Shown here one piece after another: positions 22,271 to 30,490 of a stretch of 35,401 nt of DNA. Position numbers and translations under genes: made by a program. The stretch comes from Actinomycetales bacterium (lineage in GTDB: Bacteria; Actinomycetota; Actinomycetes; Nanopelagicales; Nanopelagicaceae): assembly GCA_018969585.1 (NCBI GenBank), contig JAGWYB010000012.1, positions 1 through 35,401 on the forward strand. Direction: 5' to 3'. Below the pieces are notes generated by a model, which was not told where the DNA came from, ran no database searches, and saw nothing but the letters and a program-made list of their open reading frames with translations. How positions within the stretch are numbered: the first letter of the stretch is position 1; every line of letters begins with the position of its first letter.

Positions 22271-23775
22271 GCGTTTGAACCTGCCATCAACCGGCCAATT
22301 TCGGCTCGGTCAGCGCTCTTCGAATCAAATGTCGCCACGATTTTGCCACCATAGATAACAGCTATGCGATCAGAAAGCGATAGAACTTCATCTAATTCGG
22401 CAGATACCAAAAGAATTGCTGATCCTTTGTCCCGGGCAGCAATCAACTGATTATGGATAAATTCTATTGATCCAACATCGACACCGCGCGTGGGTTGAGC
22501 GGCTACAACTACTTTTTTGTTTTGACTCAATTCTCGAGCAACTACCGTTTTCTGCTTATTTCCACCGGAGAGTGAACTTGCGGGTAAATTGGGCGACGGA
22601 GTTCGTATGTCATAACTTGCTACCAAAGTGATTCCATTTTTTGCAATTGCATCATGATTTCTTATCCAGCCTTTTGCAAAAGGCGCTTTATCAAAGGTGT
22701 TTAAAATTAAATTATCCGCAATTGAATAACTTGAAACAAGCCCATGCTTCTCGCGATCCTCTGGGATATGTGAAATACCTGCGTCATGCGCTGCACGTGG
22801 CGAGAGATTCGGTAGCTCAACCCCTTCAATGAATACAGTCCCACCGACTCGATTTCTCATACCGCAGATTGCTTCAACTAATTCACGTTGACCATTTCCC
22901 TCAACACCAGCTACTCCGAGAATTTCACCGGACCTTACTTCTAGCGAGAGACCGCGGACCGCTTCCAATTTTCGATCATCTAACACTTGTAAATCAGTTA
23001 CTTTAAGGGCGGGGGCAGCTGGCTTTGCTTGTGATTTTTCTACTCGCAAAACAACTTCTCTACCAACCATCATCTGAGCAAGTTGCGCCTCTCCGCTTTG
23101 CTTGGGGGAAGTAGTTCCAACTAATTTACCATTGCGCAATACAACGACTCGGTCTGCTACCGCCATTACTTCACGTAATTTATGAGTGATGAAAAGAATT
23201 CCAACGCCACGTTTTGCAAGATTGCGTAGCACATCAAGTAGTTCGTCGGTTTCCTGCGGTGTCAAAACCGCTGTTGGTTCATCAAGAATCAAAAGTTTAA
23301 CGTCGCGTCGCAGAGCCTTAAGAATTTCAACTCGTTGTGCCATTCCGACTGGTAAATCCTCGATAATTGCATCTGGATCTACATCAAGACCATATCTCTC
23401 AGAAATAGCCTTTGCAGCGTTGCGAGCTTCTTTCATCTGAATCACACCAAGTTTTCTTGGCTCATCACCAAGTATCAGGTTTTCAGTAACGCTCATGACT
23501 GGAACTAACTGGAAATGCTGATGAACCATGCCAATTCCATTAGCGATAGCGCTTGCTGTATCACCTGGTTCAATAACTTTCCCATTGATTCGAATTACAC
23601 CCGAGTCAGGCTTTACGAGACCAAAAACTGATTTCACTAGAGTCGATTTGCCAGCACCATTTTCTCCGAGAAGCGCAACGATTTCGCCAGGGGCAACTTC
23701 CAATGAAATTTCGTCATTTGCCTTAACTTGTCCAAAACTCTTACTAACTTTTTCTATCTCCAGGAGATTTGTCAC
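22267..23775 (-). CDS. Nucleoside ABC transporter, duplicated ATPase subunit
   Basis: Two ABC cassettes (LGENGAGKSTLVKSVFGL; SLSGGNKQKTVVARELSQ), GMVHQHFQLVPVMSVTENLILG typical of BMP-type systems. Confidence 0.95.
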   Translation of the reverse strand: MTNLLEIEKVSKSFGQVKANDEISLEVAPGEIVALLGENGAGKSTLVKSVFGLVKPDSGVIRINGKVIEPGDTASAIANGIGMVHQHFQLVPVMSVTENLILGDEPRKLGVIQMKEARNAAKAISERYGLDVDPDAIIEDLPVGMAQRVEILKALRRDVKLLILDEPTAVLTPQETDELLDVLRNLAKRGVGILFITHKLREVMAVADRVVVLRNGKLVGTTSPKQSGEAQLAQMMVGREVVLRVEKSQAKPAAPALKVTDLQVLDDRKLEAVRGLSLEVRSGEILGVAGVEGNGQRELVEAICGMRNRVGGTVFIEGVELPNLSPRAAHDAGISHIPEDREKHGLVSSYSIADNLILNTFDKAPFAKGWIRNHDAIAKNGITLVASYDIRTPSPNLPASSLSGGNKQKTVVARELSQNKKVVVAAQPTRGVDVGSIEFIHNQLIAARDKGSAILLVSAELDEVLSLSDRIAVIYGGKIVATFDSKSADRAEIGRLMAGSNA

Positions 23776-24752
23776 GCTTTCTCCTTCTCGTAAGGAATTC
23801 CTTCTGCGGCCGGAGGACGAACTTTTCCTGCGGAGATTGCAAGAATGACTATCGTTAGAACGTAAGGCAGGATATTTATGAATTGCTGGGGAATCTCGAC
23901 TACCTCATCTATCATCAATTGGCTAGTTACTGCTTGTGCTAAACCAAAGAAAAGTGCCGCAGCAAAAGCGCCGAGTGGATTCCACCTTCCAAAGATCATG
24001 ATGGCAAGAGCTGTAAATCCCTTGCCTGCGGTGAATCCACGTTCGAAAATTCCGACTGCTTCGAGAGACAAATACGCACCAGCGAGACCACCAATTCCAC
24101 CCGCAATGGTTACGTTTATATATCGCAATTTGATTACTGAAACTCCGGCAGTATCTGCGCTGGAAGGATATTCGCCCACCGCACGAGAACGAAGTCCCCA
24201 AGAAGTTTTATAGAGTGCAAACCAGAGGGCAACTACTATAAAGATGCCGAAGTATGTAATTGGACCGTGGAATGAAAGTATTGCGCCAGCAATTGGGATA
24301 TCACTAAGAATTGGAATTTCAATGGGAGAAAGTGTTCCTGCAATTGAATAATTCTGACGGTAAAGGAAAGAGGTAAGGCCTGCTGCCAGTATGTTAAGAA
24401 TTACTCCAGCGATTATTTGATCCATTTTCCACGAAATCGCCATCAGCGCAAGAAGTAATCCCATCATCGACCCAGTGAAAATACCAACTAGCACTCCCAA
24501 AACTGTGTCTTTGAAAATTGCCCCCAAGAAGAAAGCTGTAAACGCGGATATCAACATGGTGCCCTCAATGCCAATATTTACGATTCCGGTTCGTTCGCAC
24601 ATAACGCCAACCATCGCCGCTAATGCCAGAGGTAAAGCAAGTTGGATAGCTGAAAAAGAAACAGAAGTGGCAACTATCCCATTTTGAGCGTAAAAATAAG
24701 CGAAGACTAAAACTAAGCCAACAATGAGTGGATATCGAGTTTTGAGTCTCAT
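23772..24752 (-). CDS. Nucleoside ABC transporter permease
   Basis: BPD_transp_2-type permease: ALPLALAAMVGVMCERTGIVNIGIEGTMLISAF; ERGFTAGKGFTALAIMIFGRWNPLGAF. Confidence 0.94.
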   Translation of the reverse strand: MRLKTRYPLIVGLVLVFAYFYAQNGIVATSVSFSAIQLALPLALAAMVGVMCERTGIVNIGIEGTMLISAFTAFFLGAIFKDTVLGVLVGIFTGSMMGLLLALMAISWKMDQIIAGVILNILAAGLTSFLYRQNYSIAGTLSPIEIPILSDIPIAGAILSFHGPITYFGIFIVVALWFALYKTSWGLRSRAVGEYPSSADTAGVSVIKLRYINVTIAGGIGGLAGAYLSLEAVGIFERGFTAGKGFTALAIMIFGRWNPLGAFAAALFFGLAQAVTSQLMIDEVVEIPQQFINILPYVLTIVILAISAGKVRPPAAEGIPYEKEKA

Positions 24753-25801
24753 CAGTTACTCCATCCGCTCGTAATCGCAACGTTTTCGTGTCGACGTTTC
24801 AACAAGCGTGCAAGTAGTGGAGCGGTCACAAAAAATAAAATTAATGCAAGTAGTAGATCGACTATTTCTGGAGACACTCCTGTTTTGAATTGAACTGTGG
24901 ATCCCGACGCTCGCATGCCACCAATTAAAATAGCCGCAGGTATGACTCCGAGAGGATTTCCTCGACCAAGAAGAGCTACTGTAATTCCATCAAAGCCAAG
25001 ACCCGCGTTGAAAGCCGGCTCAAATCTTCCTGTGATACTAAGAGTTTCAATTGCGCCTGCGATTCCGGCAATGGAACCACCTACAAGCATGCTCAATATT
25101 GTTACGCGCTTAACTGATATTCCGGCATACCATCCAGCATTACGGTTTCTGCCGATTGTTTCAATGCGAAAGCCCGTCGTTGTATTTCTCAGTAACCACC
25201 AGAGCGCGATAGAGAATGCAATTGCGATGAAGAATCCGAAGGGAAGTCCAAATATGTCAGGGATACGTGCCGAATCTTGAATCGCGGGCGTTCTCGTAAG
25301 CGGCTGATCTGGCTCTTTAAATGGCGTGCTCGCCAAATAGTCGGCAATTGCAATCACCATGCTATTCAGCATGATTGTCGTAATGACCTCATGTACACCG
25401 CGATAAGCCTTAAGGGCTCCTGCGATAAAAGCAACTAGGGCCCCAAAAGTTGCTCCGAACAAAAGTGCTAAAGGAATATGAATCAACGTTGGAAGTCCAA
25501 CAAAGTAATAACCAGCCCAGGCTGAAGCGAGCGCTCCAGAGATGAGCTGTCCTTGGGCGCCGATATTAAATAGGCCAGCTCGAAGGCAGATAGCCACTGC
25601 CAATCCGCTTAAAATTAAAGGTGTCGCTTTTGCAAGCGTTACAGAAATTCCATCAAATGAGAGAAATGCAGTTTCAAATAGGACTTCATATGTGTAAAGC
25701 GGATTAATTCCCTGGACCGCAATCATAATTCCACCAAAAAACATAGCAACCAAAACCGATAGGAGTGGGATTAATACGCCAGAGAGAGGTAATCGCTTCA
25801 T
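24752..25801 (-). CDS. Nucleoside ABC transporter permease
   Basis: BPD_transp_2-type permease: TPLILSGLAVAICLRAGLFNIGAQGQLISGALASAW; GVHEVITTIMLNSMV; GFDGITVALLGRGNPLGVI. Confidence 0.94.
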   Translation of the reverse strand: MKRLPLSGVLIPLLSVLVAMFFGGIMIAVQGINPLYTYEVLFETAFLSFDGISVTLAKATPLILSGLAVAICLRAGLFNIGAQGQLISGALASAWAGYYFVGLPTLIHIPLALLFGATFGALVAFIAGALKAYRGVHEVITTIMLNSMVIAIADYLASTPFKEPDQPLTRTPAIQDSARIPDIFGLPFGFFIAIAFSIALWWLLRNTTTGFRIETIGRNRNAGWYAGISVKRVTILSMLVGGSIAGIAGAIETLSITGRFEPAFNAGLGFDGITVALLGRGNPLGVIPAAILIGGMRASGSTVQFKTGVSPEIVDLLLALILFFVTAPLLARLLKRRHENVAITSGWSN

Positions 25802-25832
25802 TCGCCAACTATCCTAGTAATTACTAAGTGAT

Positions 25833-25870
25833 AAAGGAATGGGAGGTGCAAGAGCACCTCCCATTCCTTT
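25833..25870. terminator. Strong 17-bp perfect inverted repeat (4-nt loop) between the BMP lipoprotein gene and the first permease gene; attenuator or mRNA-processing hairpin
   Basis: AAAGGAATGGGAGGTGC-AAGA-GCACCTCCCATTCCTTT; poor U-tract on the minus-strand (operon) transcript. Confidence 0.85.
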
Positions 25871-25883
25871 TCTATTTACTTCC

Positions 25884-26921
25884 TTAGAGTTTCACTCCAG
25901 TTGGTACGGATCCATCTAGTACCTGAGGAGTAATTGCCGCTACCTTGTCTTTGATTTCCTGAGCAATCTTGGAGTCGAAGTCGTGGTAAGGCGCAAGACC
26001 GACTTCACCGAAGAAGTTTCCTCCGGCTATCGATCCATCTTTAGCAGCTTCAATTAGAGCTGCTACACCCTTGTCAATCAACTTCATTGCTGAGGTGACC
26101 AAGCATGGTTGAGCTTCTGGCAAAGTTCCCCATTGATCTGCGTCTACACCGATGCAATATGCACCCGGTGTTTGCGCAATCTGGAGAAGCGCTCCGTTAC
26201 CTGTGTTTCCGCCAGCACCGAAGATCACATCAAAGCCCTGAGAGAGCATCTGCTTTGCAGTTGCTCCACCCCAAGCTGGATCGTTGAATGCGTTATCTGG
26301 AGCGTGGTAGACCAGTTTTGTCTCTGGGTAATCTTTTCCGAGTTCATTAGCAGCGTAAGCAACGCCGTTTCGGAAACCTTCACCGAAGTAACGAACTGGT
26401 GGAACTGTGTCGGTTCCTAGAACCGCACCAGTCTTTCCACTAGTTGTGATTTGTCCCGCGAGATATCCAGCTAAGAAGCCTGCTTTATCTTCAGGGAAAA
26501 CTAGACCAGTCAAATTTGGAACTGCAGCTCCTTGGAACTGGTCAACTCCAATAAATTTGATATCTGGATATTGTGCAGCTGCAGTTGACATCGCTTCGGC
26601 CATCAAGAATCCGACGCCAATAATTACGTTATAACCGTTTTCTGCAAACTGTCCAATGTTTGTTGCATAATCTTTTGGATCAACAGTCTCGATATATTTC
26701 GCGAAACCGCCAACCGCTGTGGCGCCAGCTTGGGCACCTTCCCATGCGGACTGGTTGAAGGACTTGTCATCTACCTTTCCGGTGTCTGTTACAAGACCGA
26801 TGCAGAATGCATTTTCAGAACCGCAATCAGCCTCAGATGTCGCAGAGTCGCTGCTGCAGGCAGCTAATCCGAACAACGCAAGGCTTAACGCTGCGGCGAT
26901 TGCCGCAAGACGCTTTAACAT
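25884..26921 (-). CDS. BMP/Med-family nucleoside-binding lipoprotein
   Basis: Lipobox LAACSSD; GLVTDTGKVDDKSFNQSAWEGAQAGA; GVDADQWGTLPEAQPCLVTSAMKLIDKGV; SD GAGAGGAG. Confidence 0.95.
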   Translation of the reverse strand: MLKRLAAIAAALSLALFGLAACSSDSATSEADCGSENAFCIGLVTDTGKVDDKSFNQSAWEGAQAGATAVGGFAKYIETVDPKDYATNIGQFAENGYNVIIGVGFLMAEAMSTAAAQYPDIKFIGVDQFQGAAVPNLTGLVFPEDKAGFLAGYLAGQITTSGKTGAVLGTDTVPPVRYFGEGFRNGVAYAANELGKDYPETKLVYHAPDNAFNDPAWGGATAKQMLSQGFDVIFGAGGNTGNGALLQIAQTPGAYCIGVDADQWGTLPEAQPCLVTSAMKLIDKGVAALIEAAKDGSIAGGNFFGEVGLAPYHDFDSKIAQEIKDKVAAITPQVLDGSVPTGVKL

Positions 26922-26971
26922 GTGTCTCCTCTCAAAGTTTCTAGCAGAATTGCTAGCTAGTTTTCACTAGA

Positions 26972-26985
26972 AAATCGATCGATTT
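26972..26985. promoter_or_regulatory. 14-bp perfect palindrome AAATCGATCGATTT, candidate operator in the divergent BMP/mtnA intergenic region
   Basis: Exact self-complementarity read from the sequence. Confidence 0.5.
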
Positions 26986-27123
26986 ATCAACCAATGTGGG
27001 GAGCCATCTGTTGACTGCCGGAATCCTATCTCTCGGGAATTACCTAACTGGAGACGACTCGAACCTGCCCGTGGTCGTTTTCATCACGAATAAGTAACGT
27101 TCCTGAACCTTCAAGGCAAGGTT

Positions 27124-27129
27124 TAGGCT
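27124..27129 (+). promoter_or_regulatory. Putative -10 (TAGGCT) of leaderless mtnA mRNA
   Basis: TAGGCT-ACGAGC-ATG, 6-nt spacing. Confidence 0.5.
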
Positions 27130-27135
27130 ACGAGC

Positions 27136-28146
27136 ATGCGAACCATCGCCTGGCGGGAAGAAAACGGCGGCTTTATCCAATTGCTTGATCAAAGGCGTTT
27201 ACCAGAAAGCGCAACGCAACTTGATGTGACAAGTAATGAAGAGTTAATTAATGCAATTCAAAATCTTGCAGTTCGTGGAGCGCCAGCCCTAGGTGTTGCC
27301 GGCGCACTTGGGGTTGCATTAATCGCGCATAGAGCGGAATCGGAATCTTGGAGTAAAGACGACATCGAACGAGCAATTTCACAACTACGAGAGGCTCGCC
27401 CAACTGCCGTGAATCTTGCTTGGGGCGTTGACTTGGCTAAGGGTCAATTCACGAACGGTCCAGCCGCTGTTCTAAAGCTTGCTCTCAAACTGGCCGAAGA
27501 CGACGCTAAATCTTGTCGTGAAATGGGAAGAATCGGTGCAGATTATTTAATTGAGAAATTAGGTAAAAAGAAACTGCGAATTCTCACCCACTGTAATACC
27601 GGAGCTTTAGCAACTACGGAGTGGGGAACCGCGCTGGGTGTTGTTAGAGAGCTGCACTCTCGCAAATTAATCGAGGAAGTTTTTGCAGACGAAACCCGTC
27701 CGCTACTACAAGGTTCAAGATTGACTGCTTGGGAGTTGGCGCAAGCGGGAATTCCATATCGAATACTTCCAGATGGCGCCGCTGCCAGCGCCCTCTTCTC
27801 CGGATTGATTGATGCGGTGCTTATTGGCGCAGATCGCATCGCAAGAAATGGCGATAGCGCAAATAAAATTGGTTCACTCTCGGTTGCGGTAGCAGCAAGC
27901 CAAGTTGCAGTTCCATTTCTAGTTGTAGCACCTGAATCCACGGTAGATCGCAATATCGAATCTGGCGAGCATATTGAAATTGAATTTCGCTCAGATTCTG
28001 AAGTTACAACTTTTGCAGGCGTAAATATTGCGCCAGCAGGTTCGGAGACTTATAACCCCGCCTTTGATGTGACACCCGCAAGATATATAACCGCTGTGGT
28101 CACAGATAAAAAGGTTTATCGAGTAAAAGATGGCGAAGCGCTATGA
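27136..28146 (+). CDS. mtnA: 5-methylthioribose-1-phosphate isomerase
   Basis: IQNLAVRGAPALGVAGALGVAL; ILTHCNTGALAT (catalytic Cys); ADETRPLLQGSRLTAWEL; LIGADRIARNGDSANKIGS. Confidence 0.95.
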   Translation: MRTIAWREENGGFIQLLDQRRLPESATQLDVTSNEELINAIQNLAVRGAPALGVAGALGVALIAHRAESESWSKDDIERAISQLREARPTAVNLAWGVDLAKGQFTNGPAAVLKLALKLAEDDAKSCREMGRIGADYLIEKLGKKKLRILTHCNTGALATTEWGTALGVVRELHSRKLIEEVFADETRPLLQGSRLTAWELAQAGIPYRILPDGAAASALFSGLIDAVLIGADRIARNGDSANKIGSLSVAVAASQVAVPFLVVAPESTVDRNIESGEHIEIEFRSDSEVTTFAGVNIAPAGSETYNPAFDVTPARYITAVVTDKKVYRVKDGEAL

Positions 28147-30104
28147 GTGAGCTACAAAAATTAGTTGAACGATCTAAGAAACTCGGCGCTGACCAAAATT
28201 TAGTCGTGTACGGAGGTGGAAATACTTCCGCTAAAGGAGAGATAAAAGATCACCTAGGAAGAAATCGAACTGTCCTTTGGGTAAAAGGTTCGGGCGCTGA
28301 TATGCAATATGGAGAAGCCGTGGATTATCCAGCCCTGTATCTCGAAGAGTTAATTGCGCTTCACAAGATGGACAAATTAGATGATGAAACCATGGTTGAT
28401 TACGTAACCAGAGCTTTAGTAGATCCGACCGCACGCCGTCCTTCTATTGAAACGCTTCTCCATGCGTTTTTACCCGCCAGACATATTGATCATGTGCATG
28501 CCGATCTCATTTGCGCATTGACAAATCATGAAGACGGCAAGTCCGCAGTAACGGAAGCGTTGGGCGAAGGATTCGCTTATGTCGATTGGATACGACCGGG
28601 CTTTCAACTATCAAAACTAGTAGGAGAACTCAAAGATTATGAAGGTGTAGTGCTAGCGCACCATGGACTTATTGTTTGGGATGACGATAGTGATAAATGC
28701 TATGAAAAAAACTTAATTGCAGTAGCGAAGGCTAAGTCATATCTGGATTCTCTTAAGAGACCACCTAAAGCTGATTTTAGGCATCAAGATTTGAGTGATT
28801 CTGAAATTCGAGAGTTACTCCTTAAATTGCGGGGCAAGCTCGGAAAGCGCCAAATTCTGCGGACTGATAATCGACTAAGAGCTGTAGCGGATCGACCAGA
28901 TCTTCCAAAAGTTATTGCTAGTGGAACTTCAAGCGCTGATCACATGCTCCGAATCAGGCCTTGGTCTTGTGCTTCTACAGTTGACTCGGTAGATGAATCA
29001 ATAACCAATTATCGAAAACGGTATGCCGAGTATTTTGAAGTAAATCGCTCTCAATTACCACCCGGATACGTTAGCCATGGAAATGATCCTCGAGTATTTC
29101 TTGTTCCAGGGCTAGGAGCAGTCACGGCGGCCACAACAGTTAGTGAAACTAAGATGCTGGCTGATATTGCCTTCCATACCCACTCTGTTGCTGCTTTGGT
29201 CGCAGATAGTTTTGCAAAGCCACGAGCGCTGCCTGATAGTGAAATCTTCGGCTTTGATTACTGGCCTATGGAGCTTTACAAACTAAAGTTAAAACCAAAG
29301 CCAGCGCTTTTGGCGGGTGCAATCTATGTAGTAACAGGCGCAGGAAGTGGGATTGGTCGTGGCATAGCGCTTTATCTCGCAAGTTTAGGTGCAAATTTAA
29401 CGCTTGCTGATCTTGATAAAGCTGGGCTAGACAAGACCGCAAGTGAAATTCGAGAGAGAAAGTTTTCGGAACCACAATTAATTGTTGGTGATCAAAGCGA
29501 TGAATTGAAAGTTCAAGAGACTATTGCGAGCACAATTTCAAACTTTGGTGGATTAGATGGACTTGTGTTAAATGCCGGAATTCCTGTGGCAGGAACACTC
29601 GAAGAACTCTCTATCGATTCATGGCGCAAAGGCTTAGAGGTCAATCTAACTTCGGCATTTCTACTTACTAAATATGGAATGAAAGCGATGCGCACACAAG
29701 GTATGGGAGGTAGTTTGGTTTACATCGCAAGCAAAAATGCGTTTGCTCCGGGAGCTGGATTTGGTGGGTATTCCGTTTCAAAATCAGGAATGATTCAATT
29801 GATGCGAATTGCAGCGTTAGAAGGTGGCGCCGCTGGAATTCGCGCTAATGCGCTAAATCCAGATGCCATCTTTGATAACAGCAAACTCTGGGAGGGTGGC
29901 GTGCGAGAGCAGCGAGCAAAGGAACATGGAGTTAAACCAGAAGAGCTCGAAGATTTTTACGCGAAGCGAAATCTGTTAAAAGTTCATGTTCGCTCCGAGG
30001 ATGTTGCCCGATCAGTTGCCTATCTACTATCAGATGAATCTTCAAGAACTACCGGTTCAGTAATTCCAGTCGATGGTGGCGTAGCAGGAGGATTTCCACG
30101 ATGA
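28143..30104 (+). CDS. Bifunctional class II (fuculose/rhamnulose-1-P type) aldolase - short-chain dehydrogenase fusion
   Basis: N-terminus: VYGGGNTSAKGE, HIDHVHADLICAL (HxH metal ligands), AHHGLIVW. C-terminus: VVTGAGSGIGRGIALYLAS, NAG, YSVSKSGMIQLMRIAALEG, GSVIPVDGGVAGGFPR. Confidence 0.94.
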   Translation: MSELQKLVERSKKLGADQNLVVYGGGNTSAKGEIKDHLGRNRTVLWVKGSGADMQYGEAVDYPALYLEELIALHKMDKLDDETMVDYVTRALVDPTARRPSIETLLHAFLPARHIDHVHADLICALTNHEDGKSAVTEALGEGFAYVDWIRPGFQLSKLVGELKDYEGVVLAHHGLIVWDDDSDKCYEKNLIAVAKAKSYLDSLKRPPKADFRHQDLSDSEIRELLLKLRGKLGKRQILRTDNRLRAVADRPDLPKVIASGTSSADHMLRIRPWSCASTVDSVDESITNYRKRYAEYFEVNRSQLPPGYVSHGNDPRVFLVPGLGAVTAATTVSETKMLADIAFHTHSVAALVADSFAKPRALPDSEIFGFDYWPMELYKLKLKPKPALLAGAIYVVTGAGSGIGRGIALYLASLGANLTLADLDKAGLDKTASEIRERKFSEPQLIVGDQSDELKVQETIASTISNFGGLDGLVLNAGIPVAGTLEELSIDSWRKGLEVNLTSAFLLTKYGMKAMRTQGMGGSLVYIASKNAFAPGAGFGGYSVSKSGMIQLMRIAALEGGAAGIRANALNPDAIFDNSKLWEGGVREQRAKEHGVKPEELEDFYAKRNLLKVHVRSEDVARSVAYLLSDESSRTTGSVIPVDGGVAGGFPR

Positions 30105-30490
30105 GTTCGATTAATTGGGATAACTTAAAGAGTGAAGCAAAACTAGCAATGGCTAAGGCATATGCTCCGTATTCAAAGTTTCCGGTTGGCGTTGCTGCGC
30201 TAGTAGATGATGGGCGAATTATTAGCGGCTGCAATGTCGAAAATGCCAGTTATGGTTTGACGCTCTGCGCAGAATGTTCGCTCGTTTCCGAATTGATTAT
30301 GAGCGGCGGCGGAAGATTGATTGCTGCAGTTTGTGTGGATAAAAATGGCGACTTACTCTCACCTTGTGGTCGATGTCGGCAATTGCTCTTCGAACATGGC
30401 GGCGAAAAATTAGAGCTACTTACTCCAGAAGGTCCAAAGAGTATGGCTGAAATTCTTCCGTGGGGATTTGGCCCGAAAGATTTGAGTTAA
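30101..30490 (+). CDS. cdd: Cytidine deaminase
   Basis: AYAPYSKFPVGVAAL; GCNVENASYGLTLCAE; SPCGRCRQLL. Confidence 0.96.
   Translation: MSSINWDNLKSEAKLAMAKAYAPYSKFPVGVAALVDDGRIISGCNVENASYGLTLCAECSLVSELIMSGGGRLIAAVCVDKNGDLLSPCGRCRQLLFEHGGEKLELLTPEGPKSMAEILPWGFGPKDLS

Noticed and set aside
23878-24213. 111-aa plus-strand ORF within the permease gene
   Set aside because: Antisense shadow ORF with a basic, Pro-rich composition; the permease reading is unambiguous.
28143-30104. Frameshift or misassembly joining two separate genes
   Set aside because: The aldolase-SDR fusion is continuous with an intact linker and matches a known two-domain architecture.
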